Shown in pieces: positions 17,060 to 24,697 of a stretch of DNA of 64,000 nucleotides (positions are counted from its first letter, which is position 1; every line of letters starts with the position of its first letter). The position numbers and the translations under genes are program-made. The notes beneath the pieces are model-generated. The model saw only the letters and a list, made by a program, of their open reading frames with translations. It did no database searches and had not been told where the DNA came from. Source of the DNA: Hamadaea sp013361475 (lineage in GTDB: Bacteria; Actinomycetota; Actinomycetes; Mycobacteriales; Micromonosporaceae); NCBI RefSeq assembly GCF_040654195.1, contig NZ_JBFAHM010000005.1, positions 1-64,000 on the forward strand. The letters run 5' to 3'.

Positions 17060-17881
17060 TCAATCCACGAAAACGCCGCGCCGGGCGGCGGTGGTCTCGA
17101 AGTCCTCCAGCCTTCGCTGGGTCTGCCCCGGGTCGGCGTCGGTCATCGCCTGCAACACCACCATCGTCAACACCATCGGGGCCGTATGCAGGTCGAACAC
17201 CAGATCCGAGCCGACTGCGGCGGGCAGCGTGAGGTCGGCGACCTCGCCGACCGGGCTCAATTTCGAGTCGGTGATCACCACCGTGGTCAGCCCGAGTTCT
17301 CGCGCCAACCGCAGGGCTTCGACCGATTCGCGCGGATACCGCGGCAGGACGACGGCGAGCAACGCGGTCGCACCGGCCTCGCGAGCCTGCTCCAGGCGGT
17401 CGGCGAGCATGCTGCCGCCTTCGGTGAGCGGCCGGACGTCGGGGTGGATCTTGGCGGCGAAGTAGCCGAAGTAGCTCGCGATCGGGGCGGCCGCCCGCAA
17501 CCCGAGCACCGGCAGCGGGCGGGAGCCCGTCAGCACCTGCGCCGCCTGGGTGATCGGCGACGGGTCCAGCAACTGGTCCGCCAGCCGGGTCAGGTTCGCG
17601 ATCTCCCCGCGTACGGCGAGCTGCAGATCGTTGGCGGCCGGCTCGACGGCGTCGGTGGAGTCGGCGGTCAGCTCCCGCAGACGGCGGCGCAGCGCCGGGT
17701 ACCCGTCGTAACCGAGCGCCATCGCGAAGCGGGTCACCGACGGCTGGCTCACCTGGGCCAGCTCGGCGACCTCGGAGGCGGTCAGGTGAGCCGCGTGCGC
17801 GCCCTGGTCGACCAGGGACCGGGCGATGCGGCGCTGGGTCGGCGTCAGGCGTACGCCGTGCACGAGATCCGCAACATTCAC
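17060..17881 (-). CDS. RpiR/MurR-family transcriptional regulator, probable hut regulator
   Basis: A 273-residue regulator with an N-terminal RpiR helix-turn-helix (LTASEVAELAQVSQPSVTRFAMALGYDGYPALR, positions 17688-17786) and a C-terminal SIS sugar-isomerase-like domain (GSRPLPVLGLRAAAP, GATALLAVVLPRYPRES). SIS domains normally bind phosphorylated or acidic small molecules. It lies upstream of hutU on the same strand, so it probably responds to a histidine-pathway metabolite (inference). The GTG start at 17881 lies six bases after a TACAGT -10 box. Confidence 0.88.
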   Translation of the reverse strand: MNVADLVHGVRLTPTQRRIARSLVDQGAHAAHLTASEVAELAQVSQPSVTRFAMALGYDGYPALRRRLRELTADSTDAVEPAANDLQLAVRGEIANLTRLADQLLDPSPITQAAQVLTGSRPLPVLGLRAAAPIASYFGYFAAKIHPDVRPLTEGGSMLADRLEQAREAGATALLAVVLPRYPRESVEALRLARELGLTTVVITDSKLSPVGEVADLTLPAAVGSDLVFDLHTAPMVLTMVVLQAMTDADPGQTQRRLEDFETTAARRGVFVD

Positions 17882-17887
17882 GGCCGG

Positions 17888-17917
17888 ACTGTATGCATAT
17901 TTTCATTCAGCCCGCAA
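17888..17917 (-). promoter_or_regulatory. promoter of the RpiR gene with palindrome in the spacer
   Basis: Read on the minus strand: -35 TTGCGG, 18-bp spacer, -10 TACAGT, then six bases to the GTG. The spacer holds ATGAAAATATGCAT, an imperfect palindrome where a dimeric repressor could block polymerase, suggesting autoregulation. Confidence 0.45.
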
Positions 17918-17979
17918 GACGCCCTGCGGGTTTTGCGAAATTTACTCCGCTTTGTTCGCCGAGTCCCTAGTCTGCGGTC

Positions 17980-18234
17980 ATGGCGAAATTCGAGATCTTC
18001 AAGGACGTACGCGGCGAGTACCGGTGGCGGCTCCGCTCGGCCAACGGCCAGATCTTCGCGATCGGCGGGGAAGGCTTCAAACAGAAGTCCGGCGCCGAGA
18101 ACGGCATCGCAGCCGTCAAGCGGGACGCCGTGGCCGCCGAGATCACCGATCTCAGCGACAGCCCCCTGGCCACCACCATCAGCTCGAAAATGGAGCCGGG
18201 GATGGCGAAGAAGAAGCTCCCGCCGCCCATGTAG
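17980..18234 (+). CDS. YegP-like DUF1508 protein
   Basis: An 84-residue protein with one DUF1508 repeat: FEIFKDVRGEYRWRLRSANGQ and GEGFKQKSGAENGIAAVKRDA. Many family members carry two such repeats; this one has a single repeat and a lysine-rich end (KKKLPPPM). The function is unknown. A TAGTCT hexamer at 17968-17973 ends six bases before the ATG. Confidence 0.85.
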   Translation: MAKFEIFKDVRGEYRWRLRSANGQIFAIGGEGFKQKSGAENGIAAVKRDAVAAEITDLSDSPLATTISSKMEPGMAKKKLPPPM

Positions 18235-18243
18235 TCTCCCCGC

Positions 18244-18633
18244 GTGGCAGACCTCAGCATGGCGGGCACCCTCGGCGAGCGTATGGGCATCCAGCTCGTC
18301 GAGGCGACACCGCAGCGGATCGTGGCGACCATGCCGGTCGACGGCAACACCCAACCCTTCGGGCTGCTGCACGGCGGGGCGTCGTGCGTACTCGCCGAGA
18401 CGCTGGGATCGATCGGAGCCACGCTGCACGCGCATGAGGTCGGCCAGGCGTACGCGGTGGGCGTGGACATCAACGCCACGCACCACAAGGCCGCCCGGGC
18501 CGGCGTCGTGACCGGGGTGGCGACGCCGCTGCGGCTCGGCCGCAATGTCGCCACCTACGAGATCGTCATCACCGACGAGTCCGGCGACCGCGTCTGCACA
18601 GCCCGCCTCACCTGCATGCTCCGCGACCGCTGA
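18244..18633 (+). CDS. hotdog-fold thioesterase (PaaI/DHNA-CoA type)
   Basis: A 129-residue single hotdog domain: QPFGLLHGGASCVLAETLGS (about residues 37-56) contains the HGG motif and the acidic catalytic residue of the PaaI family, followed by GVDINATHHKAARAGVV. It probably hydrolyses an acyl-CoA; 1,4-dihydroxy-2-naphthoyl-CoA or an aryl-CoA are possible but not decided by sequence. The start is GTG, ten bases after the YegP-like stop. Confidence 0.88.
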   Translation: MADLSMAGTLGERMGIQLVEATPQRIVATMPVDGNTQPFGLLHGGASCVLAETLGSIGATLHAHEVGQAYAVGVDINATHHKAARAGVVTGVATPLRLGRNVATYEIVITDESGDRVCTARLTCMLRDR

Positions 18634-18671
18634 CCCGCTCGCGCCGCCGACCCGCTCGCGCGTCCAAGATC

Positions 18672-18738
18672 GGCGCAGGATCACGGTTCCCGGCCGAATC
18701 ATGGTCCAAGATTCGACCGAGATCCCTGATCCAGCGCC
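18672..18738. repeat. 67-bp dispersed palindromic repeat, copy 2
   Basis: Same length and plan as copy 1: GGCGC at the left end, a CGAATCATGGTCCAAGATTCG core and GATCCCTGATCCAGCGCC on the right. It lies 39 bp after the thioesterase stop, again between convergent genes. The left arm has drifted more than the right. Confidence 0.82.
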
Positions 18739-18813
18739 CGGCAGGCGAGCGGCGAGGCGGCACTGAACCCGAGGCCGACGCCACACTGCGGGCTGGCGCC
18801 AGATGGCGAAGCG

Positions 18814-19563
18814 CTATGCGGTGCTGACGGCGCTGATCGCGTGGGCTTTGCCGAGGTTCCCGCTCACGATCGTGAAGACGAACGTCGGTCCCGCGCCCGC
18901 CGGCAGCTGCTCTATGCGGACGGTCGAACCGCTCACCGAGGTCGTGTAGCCGCTCGGCACGGTCTTGCCTTTGAGCGCGCTGGTCACCGAGGACGAGCCC
19001 AGCCGGGCCATGCGCTGCTGGTTGCCGCCCTGCCAGGCAGACAGGAACGCGCCCACGTACGCACCCGCGTCCGACGGGTACGTGGTGCGTGACAGCAGTG
19101 CCTGGGTCGCCGCGGTCGGATGCCCGAGCTGGGTGTTCACGAGCGAGATCAGGACCTCGTCGCCGTGGGCGTTGCGGAAGACGCACTCGCTCGTCTCACC
19201 GCTGGCGGTGCAGTCGATGTAGGTCCAGTCGGCGTTGGGGTAGCCGTTGTCCTTGATCTGCTGCACCGTCGCCTGGTTCGCCAGCAGATCCAGGCGGCTG
19301 CTGTTCTTGTTGCCCCATGCCGTCAGCAGCGCTTGGGCGTACCCCTTGGCTGTCGTGGGGATGGTGAACGTCGAGCCGCCGGTCTTCGACGAGCCCGGCG
19401 TGGGGCTGGCCGGCGCGGAGCTGGTGGGGGAGGCGGACGGCGAGTCCGACGGGCCGACCGTGGTCGTGACCGATGGGGCCTGGCTGGACGGCGTGCTGCC
19501 GGAGCACCCGGCGAGGGCGAGTGCGGCGAGCACGGTGGCGAGGCGGAGGGGGAGGCCCGTCAT
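18814..19563 (-). CDS. secreted lipoprotein of unknown function
   Basis: A 249-residue protein with a lipoprotein signal peptide (LATVLAALALAGC, Cys about residue 19), a Ser/Thr/Pro-rich linker to about residue 65 and a folded region with two similar halves: QALLTAWGNKNSSRLDLLA and GAFLSAWQGGNQQRMARLG. The duplication suggests two small alpha/beta repeats. It should be anchored on the outer face of the membrane. No catalytic motif is seen. Confidence 0.85.
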   Translation of the reverse strand: MTGLPLRLATVLAALALAGCSGSTPSSQAPSVTTTVGPSDSPSASPTSSAPASPTPGSSKTGGSTFTIPTTAKGYAQALLTAWGNKNSSRLDLLANQATVQQIKDNGYPNADWTYIDCTASGETSECVFRNAHGDEVLISLVNTQLGHPTAATQALLSRTTYPSDAGAYVGAFLSAWQGGNQQRMARLGSSSVTSALKGKTVPSGYTTSVSGSTVRIEQLPAGAGPTFVFTIVSGNLGKAHAISAVSTA

Positions 19564-19643
19564 GGCGGTCAGGATAGGAGCCCGGTCGACGGTGTTGATC
19601 GATCCGTCCGAAACCTGTCAGACCCGTACGCGATGATGACCGG

Positions 19644-20386
19644 GTGAAGGTGGTCGACGTCGACAGCACGCGGTGGGCCGACCTCGCGACCCTGTTCGGC
19701 GCGAACGGCGCCTACTCGGGCTGTTGGTGCATGTGGTGGCGGCTGTCCGGCAAGGAGTTCAGCGCGAACGGCAATGCCGGGAACCGGGCGGCGCTGGAGG
19801 CGCTGGCCGAGGCCAACGCGCCACTGGGCCTGCTCGCCTACGACGGCACCGCCAGAACAGACGCTGCCGGCGCCGCCCGCACCGCAGGCGCCGCCCGCGC
19901 ACCGCAGGCGCCGCCCGCACCGCAGACGCCGCCCGCACCGCAGACGCCGCCCGCACTGCAGACGCCCGCACCACCACCCGCACTGCCGACGCCGACCCGT
20001 CGCCCCACTCCGCTGTCGGCGCGGGCATTGGCAGGCCGGTGGGCTGGGCGAGTCTGGCTCCCCGGCGGCACTTCGCCCGGCTGCTGCGTTCGCCCGCGCT
20101 GAAGCTCGACGAGCCGGCGGACGAGACGGTGTGGTCGGTGCCTTGCTTCTTCATCGCCCGGGATCGGCGCGGCACCGGTGTCGCGAGCGAGCTGCTCGCC
20201 GAGGCGATCAAGCGCGCGGCGAGGGCGGGGGCGAAGGTGCTGGAGGGCTATCCGACGCAGGTCGACGGGCGGGCGCCGAACGCGGAGCTGTTCACGGGGA
20301 CGCCGTCGCTGTTCGAGAAGGCGGGCTTCACCGTCCACAAGCGACCGGCTAGCGGCCGTCGGCTCGTGGTCCGCCGCGCGCTTTAG
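19644..20386 (+). pseudogene. GNAT-family acetyltransferase gene frameshifted inside a tandem repeat
   Basis: The N-terminal part (19644 to about 19890) reads GAYSGCWCMWWRL and LGLLAYDGTA, and the C-terminal part reads GRPVGWASLAPRRHFARLL, CFFIARDRRGTGVASELL (acetyl-CoA loop) and NAELFTGTPSLFEKAGF in another frame. Between them an array of 18-bp units encodes an Ala/Arg/Thr linker. One unit is 20 bp long through an extra GC. Removing these two bases joins both halves in one frame of about 246 residues. It may be a true pseudogene, a reversible slip or a sequencing error. The stop overlaps the convergent marR stop by 4 bp. Confidence 0.85.
19870..19985. repeat. 18-bp tandem repeat within the GNAT gene
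   Basis: Five adjacent units of the type cgccgcccgcaccgcaga followed by degenerate units. The second unit carries an additional GC dinucleotide and is 20 bp long, which breaks the reading frame. Confidence 0.85.
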
Positions 20387-20814
20387 TCGACCGCCTGCCA
20401 GTAGGCCATCGCCACCGGTCCGATCGCGGCGCGCATCTGCTGGCGTACTTTCGGTGGCAGCTCTTCGAGCTGGTCGGCGAGCACCTTCGTCAGGGCGTCG
20501 TGGAATCCGGTGGCGGCGTCGCGACCGGTGGGGGTGAGTTCGACCTTGACCGCACGCCGGTCACAGCTGTCGGGCGTACGCCGCACGTAGCCGCGCCGCT
20601 CGACGCGGTCGACCAGGCCGGTCAGGGTGGATTTCTCGATGTGCAGGTGGTCGGTCAGGCCGGCCATCCCTAGCGGCTCGTCCATCAGGGCGCACATGAG
20701 CAGCGCCTGCTGGGCGGTCAGCTCGTGAGCCCGGCTGACGTCGGTGAAGACGTGCTGCACGGCCAGCGACAGCCGGATCAGCGCGCCCGCGAAGTCCTCA
20801 TTATCACCGCTCAC
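20383..20814 (-). CDS. MarR-family transcriptional regulator
   Basis: A 143-residue winged-helix regulator: LTAQQALLMCALMDEPLGMAGLTDHLHIEKSTLTGLVDRVERRGYVRRTPDSCDRRAVKVELTPTGRD (positions 20530-20733) is the complete MarR DNA-binding domain with the DRR wing. It is divergent from a flavoprotein gene, and the 113-bp gap holds three similar 17-bp half-symmetric sites, so it most likely represses that gene and itself. Confidence 0.93.
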   Translation of the reverse strand: MSGDNEDFAGALIRLSLAVQHVFTDVSRAHELTAQQALLMCALMDEPLGMAGLTDHLHIEKSTLTGLVDRVERRGYVRRTPDSCDRRAVKVELTPTGRDAATGFHDALTKVLADQLEELPPKVRQQMRAAIGPVAMAYWQAVD

Positions 20815-20835
20815 GGCGCAAGTCTATCCGCATGT

Positions 20836-20915
20836 AGTTCGTATCACCAACTATTGGAGTAGTTCGCATTGCCAACTAATCTCGTTCGTACTACGTACAG
20901 TTGGTACTGCGAACC
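20836..20915. promoter_or_regulatory. three MarR-type operators
   Basis: AGTTCGTATCACCAACT (20836-20852), AGTTCGCATTGCCAACT (20861-20877) and AGTTGGTACTGCGAACC (20899-20915, read in the opposite sense) share the imperfect palindrome AGTTsG-N5-CsAACT. Their centres are 25 and 38 bp apart. The third overlaps the ribosome binding site region of the flavoprotein gene. Confidence 0.75.
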
Positions 20916-20927
20916 AGGAGGTTCCCC

Positions 20928-22001
20928 ATGCGCCAGACCGTGGCCGTCGTCGGCGGTGGATACGGTGGCATCGAGGTCGCCCGCGCGCTCGACGAGGTGG
21001 CCGATGTCGTCCTGATCGAGCCCCGCGAAGACTTCCATCACAACGCGGCCGCCCTGCGGGCTGCCGTACGCCCCGACTTCGCCGGACAGACCTTCATCCC
21101 CTATGACAAGCTCCTCGTCCACGGCCGCGTCGAACGCGACGCCGCCCAGCAGGTCGCGCCGGGCAAGGTGACCCTGGCGTCCGGCCGCACGGTCGACGCC
21201 GACTACGTCGTGCTCGCCACCGGCGCCCGGCACCCGTTCCCAGGCAAGCCGACGCACCTGGACACCGCGCCCGCGATCGAGACCTACGCCCGCCTGCAGA
21301 GCCAGATCGCGGCGGCGGATCGGATCGTGCTCGCCGGGGCCGGCCCGATCGGGCTCGAACTGGCCGGTGAGATCAAGGCCGAGTGGCCCGGCAAGGAGGT
21401 CGTCGTCCTCGACCCCGCGCCGGTCATCCTGCCCGAGCGGTCCGCCGAGCTGCGTACCGAGATCGAACGCCAGCTCGCCGACCTCGGCGTCACCGTCGTC
21501 CTGGGCGCCGCGCTGCCCGCGTCGTTCGAGGTCGCGCCGGGCGTCATCGCGCCGTTCACGGTCGAGCTGACCGACGGCCGCTCACTGTCCGCGGATCTCT
21601 GGCTGCGGTGCTACGGCTCCGACCCCGTCTCGGACTATCTCGCCGGTTCGCTCCAGGCCGCGCGCCTTTCCAGCGGACGGGTACGCGTACAGCAGAGCCT
21701 GCGAGTCCACGGTCACGACCGGGTCTACGCCGTCGGCGACATCACCGACATCGAGGAGCCGAAGCAGGCGGTCGCCGCGATGGCACACGCGGCCGTCGTC
21801 GTCGCGAACATCAAGGCCGACCTCGGCCTCGGCGAGCCCACGGTGTACGAGCCGCAGGGCAGCAGCATCCTCATTCCGCTCGGGCCGGCGGGCGGCGCGG
21901 GGGAGCACCCCGGCATGGGTGTCCTCGGGGCCGAGGTGACCGCTCAGTACAAGGGGACCGATCTGCTCCTCGGCCACTACAACGCGGTGTTCAACCGGTG
22001 A
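20928..22001 (+). CDS. FAD-dependent pyridine nucleotide-disulfide oxidoreductase family protein (AIF-like)
   Basis: A 357-residue flavoprotein with an FAD-binding fold VAVVGGGYGGIEVARAL (about residues 4-20), a second dinucleotide fold IVLAGAGPIGLELAGEI (about 132-148) and the FAD-closing motif VYAVGDITDIEEPKQA (about 265-280). No redox-active CxxC pair is present, so it belongs to the AIF/NDH-2-like group rather than to thioredoxin reductases; the electron acceptor is unknown. The ATG at 20928 follows AGGAGG. It is divergent from the MarR gene and probably induced when MarR binds a ligand such as a quinone or phenolic compound. Confidence 0.88.
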   Translation: MRQTVAVVGGGYGGIEVARALDEVADVVLIEPREDFHHNAAALRAAVRPDFAGQTFIPYDKLLVHGRVERDAAQQVAPGKVTLASGRTVDADYVVLATGARHPFPGKPTHLDTAPAIETYARLQSQIAAADRIVLAGAGPIGLELAGEIKAEWPGKEVVVLDPAPVILPERSAELRTEIERQLADLGVTVVLGAALPASFEVAPGVIAPFTVELTDGRSLSADLWLRCYGSDPVSDYLAGSLQAARLSSGRVRVQQSLRVHGHDRVYAVGDITDIEEPKQAVAAMAHAAVVVANIKADLGLGEPTVYEPQGSSILIPLGPAGGAGEHPGMGVLGAEVTAQYKGTDLLLGHYNAVFNR

Positions 22002-22069
22002 CGCGGCACGGTTGAGCGCACTGCTCCTCCCGCCCCCCCGCTTCAGCGCTGGATGCCGCCCGCCCCCTC

Positions 22070-22120
22070 AGCGCTGGATCAGGGATCCGGGTCGAATCTT
22101 GGCCCAAGATTCGACCCGGA
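22070..22120. repeat. dispersed palindromic repeat, copy 3 (right arm incomplete)
   Basis: AGCGCTGGATCAGGGATCC at the left and the perfect core GGGTCGAATCTTGGCCCAAGATTCGACCC. The outer right arm is lost towards the assembly gap. A further AGCGCTGGAT fragment lies at 22044-22053. Confidence 0.82.
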
Positions 22121-22138
22121 GGCATGGGACGAGCGGGG

Positions 22139-22148
22139 NNNNNNNNNN
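22139..22148. other. assembly gap
   Basis: Ten undetermined bases followed by G and C homopolymers up to about 22190. The gap lies between two partial copies of the palindrome, which probably defeated sequencing or assembly. Its true size is unknown. Confidence 0.97.
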
Positions 22149-22210
22149 GTCCGGGGGGGGCGCCCCCCCCCCCCCCCGGGGGGGTATCGGCCCGGGGGGC
22201 AAACCGCGCG

Positions 22211-22244
22211 CCCAAGATTCGACCCGGATCCCTGATCCAGCGCC
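22211..22244. repeat. dispersed palindromic repeat, right-arm fragment
   Basis: CCCAAGATTCGACCCGGAT followed by CCCTGATCCAGCGCC. It equals the right half of the 67-bp element. With copy 3 it may form one copy interrupted by the gap, or two copies. Confidence 0.8.
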
Positions 22245-22274
22245 GATCTTGGGGGCGAGATCGGCGAGCCGTAC

Positions 22275-23012
22275 CTAGCGGGGCCGGCCGAGCGTCAAGT
22301 AACCGAACCCGAAAGCGCCCCGATACCCGTGCAGCCACCGCCGCCGGTGGTCCTCCGCCGCGGCGCGTACGTGCGCGGCTCGCGGGTGATTCGGGTGACG
22401 CAGCAGCCATTCCTCGTCGTCGGCGAGGTATCGCGACTCGAAGTCGTCGAGCTCTTCGGGGGAGGCCGTCTCGGTGAACAGCGGAAGGTAGCCGGTAGCG
22501 ACCGCCAGGTCGACCAGCCCGGCGAGATCGGGCAGCTCGAAGAAGTCCTCCCAGACCAGGTCGGGCTGCTTCACCGAGTACGCCGGATCCCACAGCCCGT
22601 CGCCGTAGAACAGCCGCCCGCCGGGGCGTACGTGCTGTATCAGGGCGGTCAGCGCGGCGGCGTTGCCGCCGAAGGCGTGACTGGCGCCGACGCAGATCAC
22701 CAGGTCGGCCTGTTGTTCGACGGCCACCCCGGGGGTGTTGAGGAAGACGGCGCGCTCCGACAGCCCTCGCTCGACGGCCGCGATGCGGCCCCGGCCGAGC
22801 AGCTCCTCGTCGGTGTCGACGCCGAGCCCGGTCGCGTCCGGGGCTCGCTCGAGCACACGCAGCATGAGTTCGCCCCACCCGCAGCCGATGTCGAGAACGT
22901 CCACCGGTTGCGCGTACGCCAGCCGTGCAGCGATGGCGTCGGCGTGTGCCTCCGAGAGCGGGGCGTTGAAGGACATGTACTGGTAGCGGCCAGGTCCGTC
23001 AAGATCACTCAT
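22275..23012 (-). CDS. class I SAM-dependent methyltransferase
   Basis: A 245-residue protein with the SAM motif I VDVLDIGCGWGELMLRVLE (about residues 35-53), an acidic residue after strand 2 (GLGVDTDEELL), motif post-II ADLVICVGASHAFG and RPGGRLFYGDGLWDP (motif III region). The substrate is unknown; the arrangement resembles small-molecule methyltransferases. The ATG at 23012 lies well inside a longer open frame that has no support upstream. The gene is separated from the palindrome cluster by 30 bp. Confidence 0.88.
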   Translation of the reverse strand: MSDLDGPGRYQYMSFNAPLSEAHADAIAARLAYAQPVDVLDIGCGWGELMLRVLERAPDATGLGVDTDEELLGRGRIAAVERGLSERAVFLNTPGVAVEQQADLVICVGASHAFGGNAAALTALIQHVRPGGRLFYGDGLWDPAYSVKQPDLVWEDFFELPDLAGLVDLAVATGYLPLFTETASPEELDDFESRYLADDEEWLLRHPNHPRAAHVRAAAEDHRRRWLHGYRGAFGFGYLTLGRPR

Positions 23013-23140
23013 CGTCGGCGACGGTAACACGTCTTGTGCGGCGCGCGAGGATACGCTACCGACCAGTAGTGACGCGGCTGGGTGGGCTTCGTGGGCAACA
23101 GCGGGGACGGCACCGCCGACGTCCGCACGTCCACGGGCGA

Positions 23141-24097
23141 CTATGCAGATGCCTTGTGCGCGGTCGCCAGCCGGCGGGCGAGGACGCCGACCTCGTCGAT
23201 CAGCTCCGGCGGCGCCAGAACGGTGAAGTCGTGCCCGAGCACGGCCACATACATGGCGATGACGGCGGGATTGTCGGCCCCCGTCACGAGCAGACAACTG
23301 TCGGCGTCCACCGCCTCGACGACCCCGATGCTGGGCGGAAACCGTTCGGCGACCACGCTCGCCGGGGCGTGGATGCGTACGCGGGCCTGATAGCGGTAGG
23401 GAGCCGTGGTCGTCGCGTCGGCCACGAACGCCGCAGCGTCGGGGGGATCGAGCGGGCGGAAGCGAATCCCGGTGGTCTTCGGCTGATCGAGGCGATCGGC
23501 CCGGAACGTACGCCACGCGTCCCGGTCGACGTCGCGAGCGACCAGGTACCAGCGGCGGCCCGTGTGCACCAGCCGGTGGGGCTCGACCGTCCGGGTCGTG
23601 GTGGACCCGTCCCGGTCCCGATAGCCGAAGGTCAACCGCTGTTGCGACTGGCACGCCTCGGCGATCAGCGTCAACGCCCCCGGGTCGACCGTGGGTGGTG
23701 AGCCGGTCAGGGCGACCGTCGTCGACCGCAACGCCGCGGCCCGCTGCCGCAGCCGGGCCGGCAGGATCCGTTCGATCTTGGCCAGCGCCCGCATCGACGT
23801 GTCGGCGATCCCGGTCACGGTGTGGCTGGTCGCCGTACTCAGGCTGAGCACCACCGCGACCGCCTCGTCGTCCTCCAGCAGCAGCGGCGGCAACGTCGAC
23901 CCGGCCGTCAGGCGATAACCACCCGCGACCCCGGGCGTCGCCACCACCGGATAGCCCAGGTCGCGCAGCTTGGTCATGTCCCGCCGCAGGGTGCGTACCG
24001 TCACGTCGAGACGCTCGGCCAGCTCCGTCCCGGTCCACGCCGGGCGGCTGGGCAGAATCGTCAGCAGCCGCAGCAGGCGGGCGGAGGTTTCCAGCAC
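23141..24097 (-). CDS. WYL-domain transcriptional regulator with DeoR-type HTH
   Basis: A 318-residue regulator with HTH LAERLDVTVRTLRRDMTKLRDLGYPV (about residues 27-52), a WYL domain (RRWYLVARDVDRDAWRTFRADRL, about 189-211) and a C-terminal WCX-like extension. Members typically sense nucleic-acid-like or small ligands. The GTG at 24097 begins VLETSARLLRLLTIL, the normal family start; an ATG at 24139 would add 14 residues. It is divergent from the DinB gene, its probable target. Confidence 0.92.
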   Translation of the reverse strand: MLETSARLLRLLTILPSRPAWTGTELAERLDVTVRTLRRDMTKLRDLGYPVVATPGVAGGYRLTAGSTLPPLLLEDDEAVAVVLSLSTATSHTVTGIADTSMRALAKIERILPARLRQRAAALRSTTVALTGSPPTVDPGALTLIAEACQSQQRLTFGYRDRDGSTTTRTVEPHRLVHTGRRWYLVARDVDRDAWRTFRADRLDQPKTTGIRFRPLDPPDAAAFVADATTTAPYRYQARVRIHAPASVVAERFPPSIGVVEAVDADSCLLVTGADNPAVIAMYVAVLGHDFTVLAPPELIDEVGVLARRLATAHKASA

Positions 24098-24159
24098 TTC
24101 ACCAGCGTCGCACACATCGCGGACCGAACCTGTCCGCAATTGCCTCTACCGTGGGCGAC

Positions 24160-24693
24160 ATGACCATCGAGTGGACGAACGAGCTGGTCGAGCAACTGGA
24201 CTGGCATTGGCAGAACCACGTGCGGCCCCGGCTGGACGGGCTGACCGACGACGAGTACCTCTGGCAACCCGTCCCCGGCTGCTGGACGGTCCGGCCCGAT
24301 CCCGGCACCGGCCGGCTCACCGTCGACTTCGCGTACCCGGAGCCGAGCCCGCCGCCGGTCACGACGATCGCCTGGCGGGCGGCGCACCTCATCGTCGGCA
24401 TCTTCGGCGCCCGGACCGCGTCGCACTTCGGCGGTCCGCCCACCGACTACGACCAGCACGCGTACGCCGGAACCGCGGCCGAAGCACTCCGGCAACTCGA
24501 CGACGCGTACGCGGCGTGGGCAAAAGGCGTACGCGGCCTCGACGAGGCAGGCTTAGCTCACCCGTGCGGCCCCGCCGAGGGCCCCTACGCGGCCCTCCCG
24601 ATGGCCGCCCTGGTGCTGCACATCAATCGGGAAGCGATCCATCACGCGGCCGAAATCCTTCTGCTGCGCGACCTCTATCGGAATCGAGGCTGA
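24160..24693 (+). CDS. DinB-family protein
   Basis: A 177-residue four-helix protein of the DinB/mycothiol-dependent superfamily: WRAAHLIVGIFGARTASHFG and HINREAIHHAAEILLLRDLY supply the spaced histidines of the putative metal site. These proteins are thought to be metal-dependent, thiol-using enzymes; the substrate is not evident. The ATG at 24160 is preferred over GTG 24151. The VOC gene follows after 4 bp, so both form one unit across the edge of the mobile element. Confidence 0.85.
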   Translation: MTIEWTNELVEQLDWHWQNHVRPRLDGLTDDEYLWQPVPGCWTVRPDPGTGRLTVDFAYPEPSPPPVTTIAWRAAHLIVGIFGARTASHFGGPPTDYDQHAYAGTAAEALRQLDDAYAAWAKGVRGLDEAGLAHPCGPAEGPYAALPMAALVLHINREAIHHAAEILLLRDLYRNRG

Positions 24694-24697
24694 CCTC

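Noticed and set aside
22012..22477. Short frames crossing the N-run
   Set aside because: They contain undetermined residues and homopolymer products (runs of Pro and Gly) and follow the palindrome sequence.
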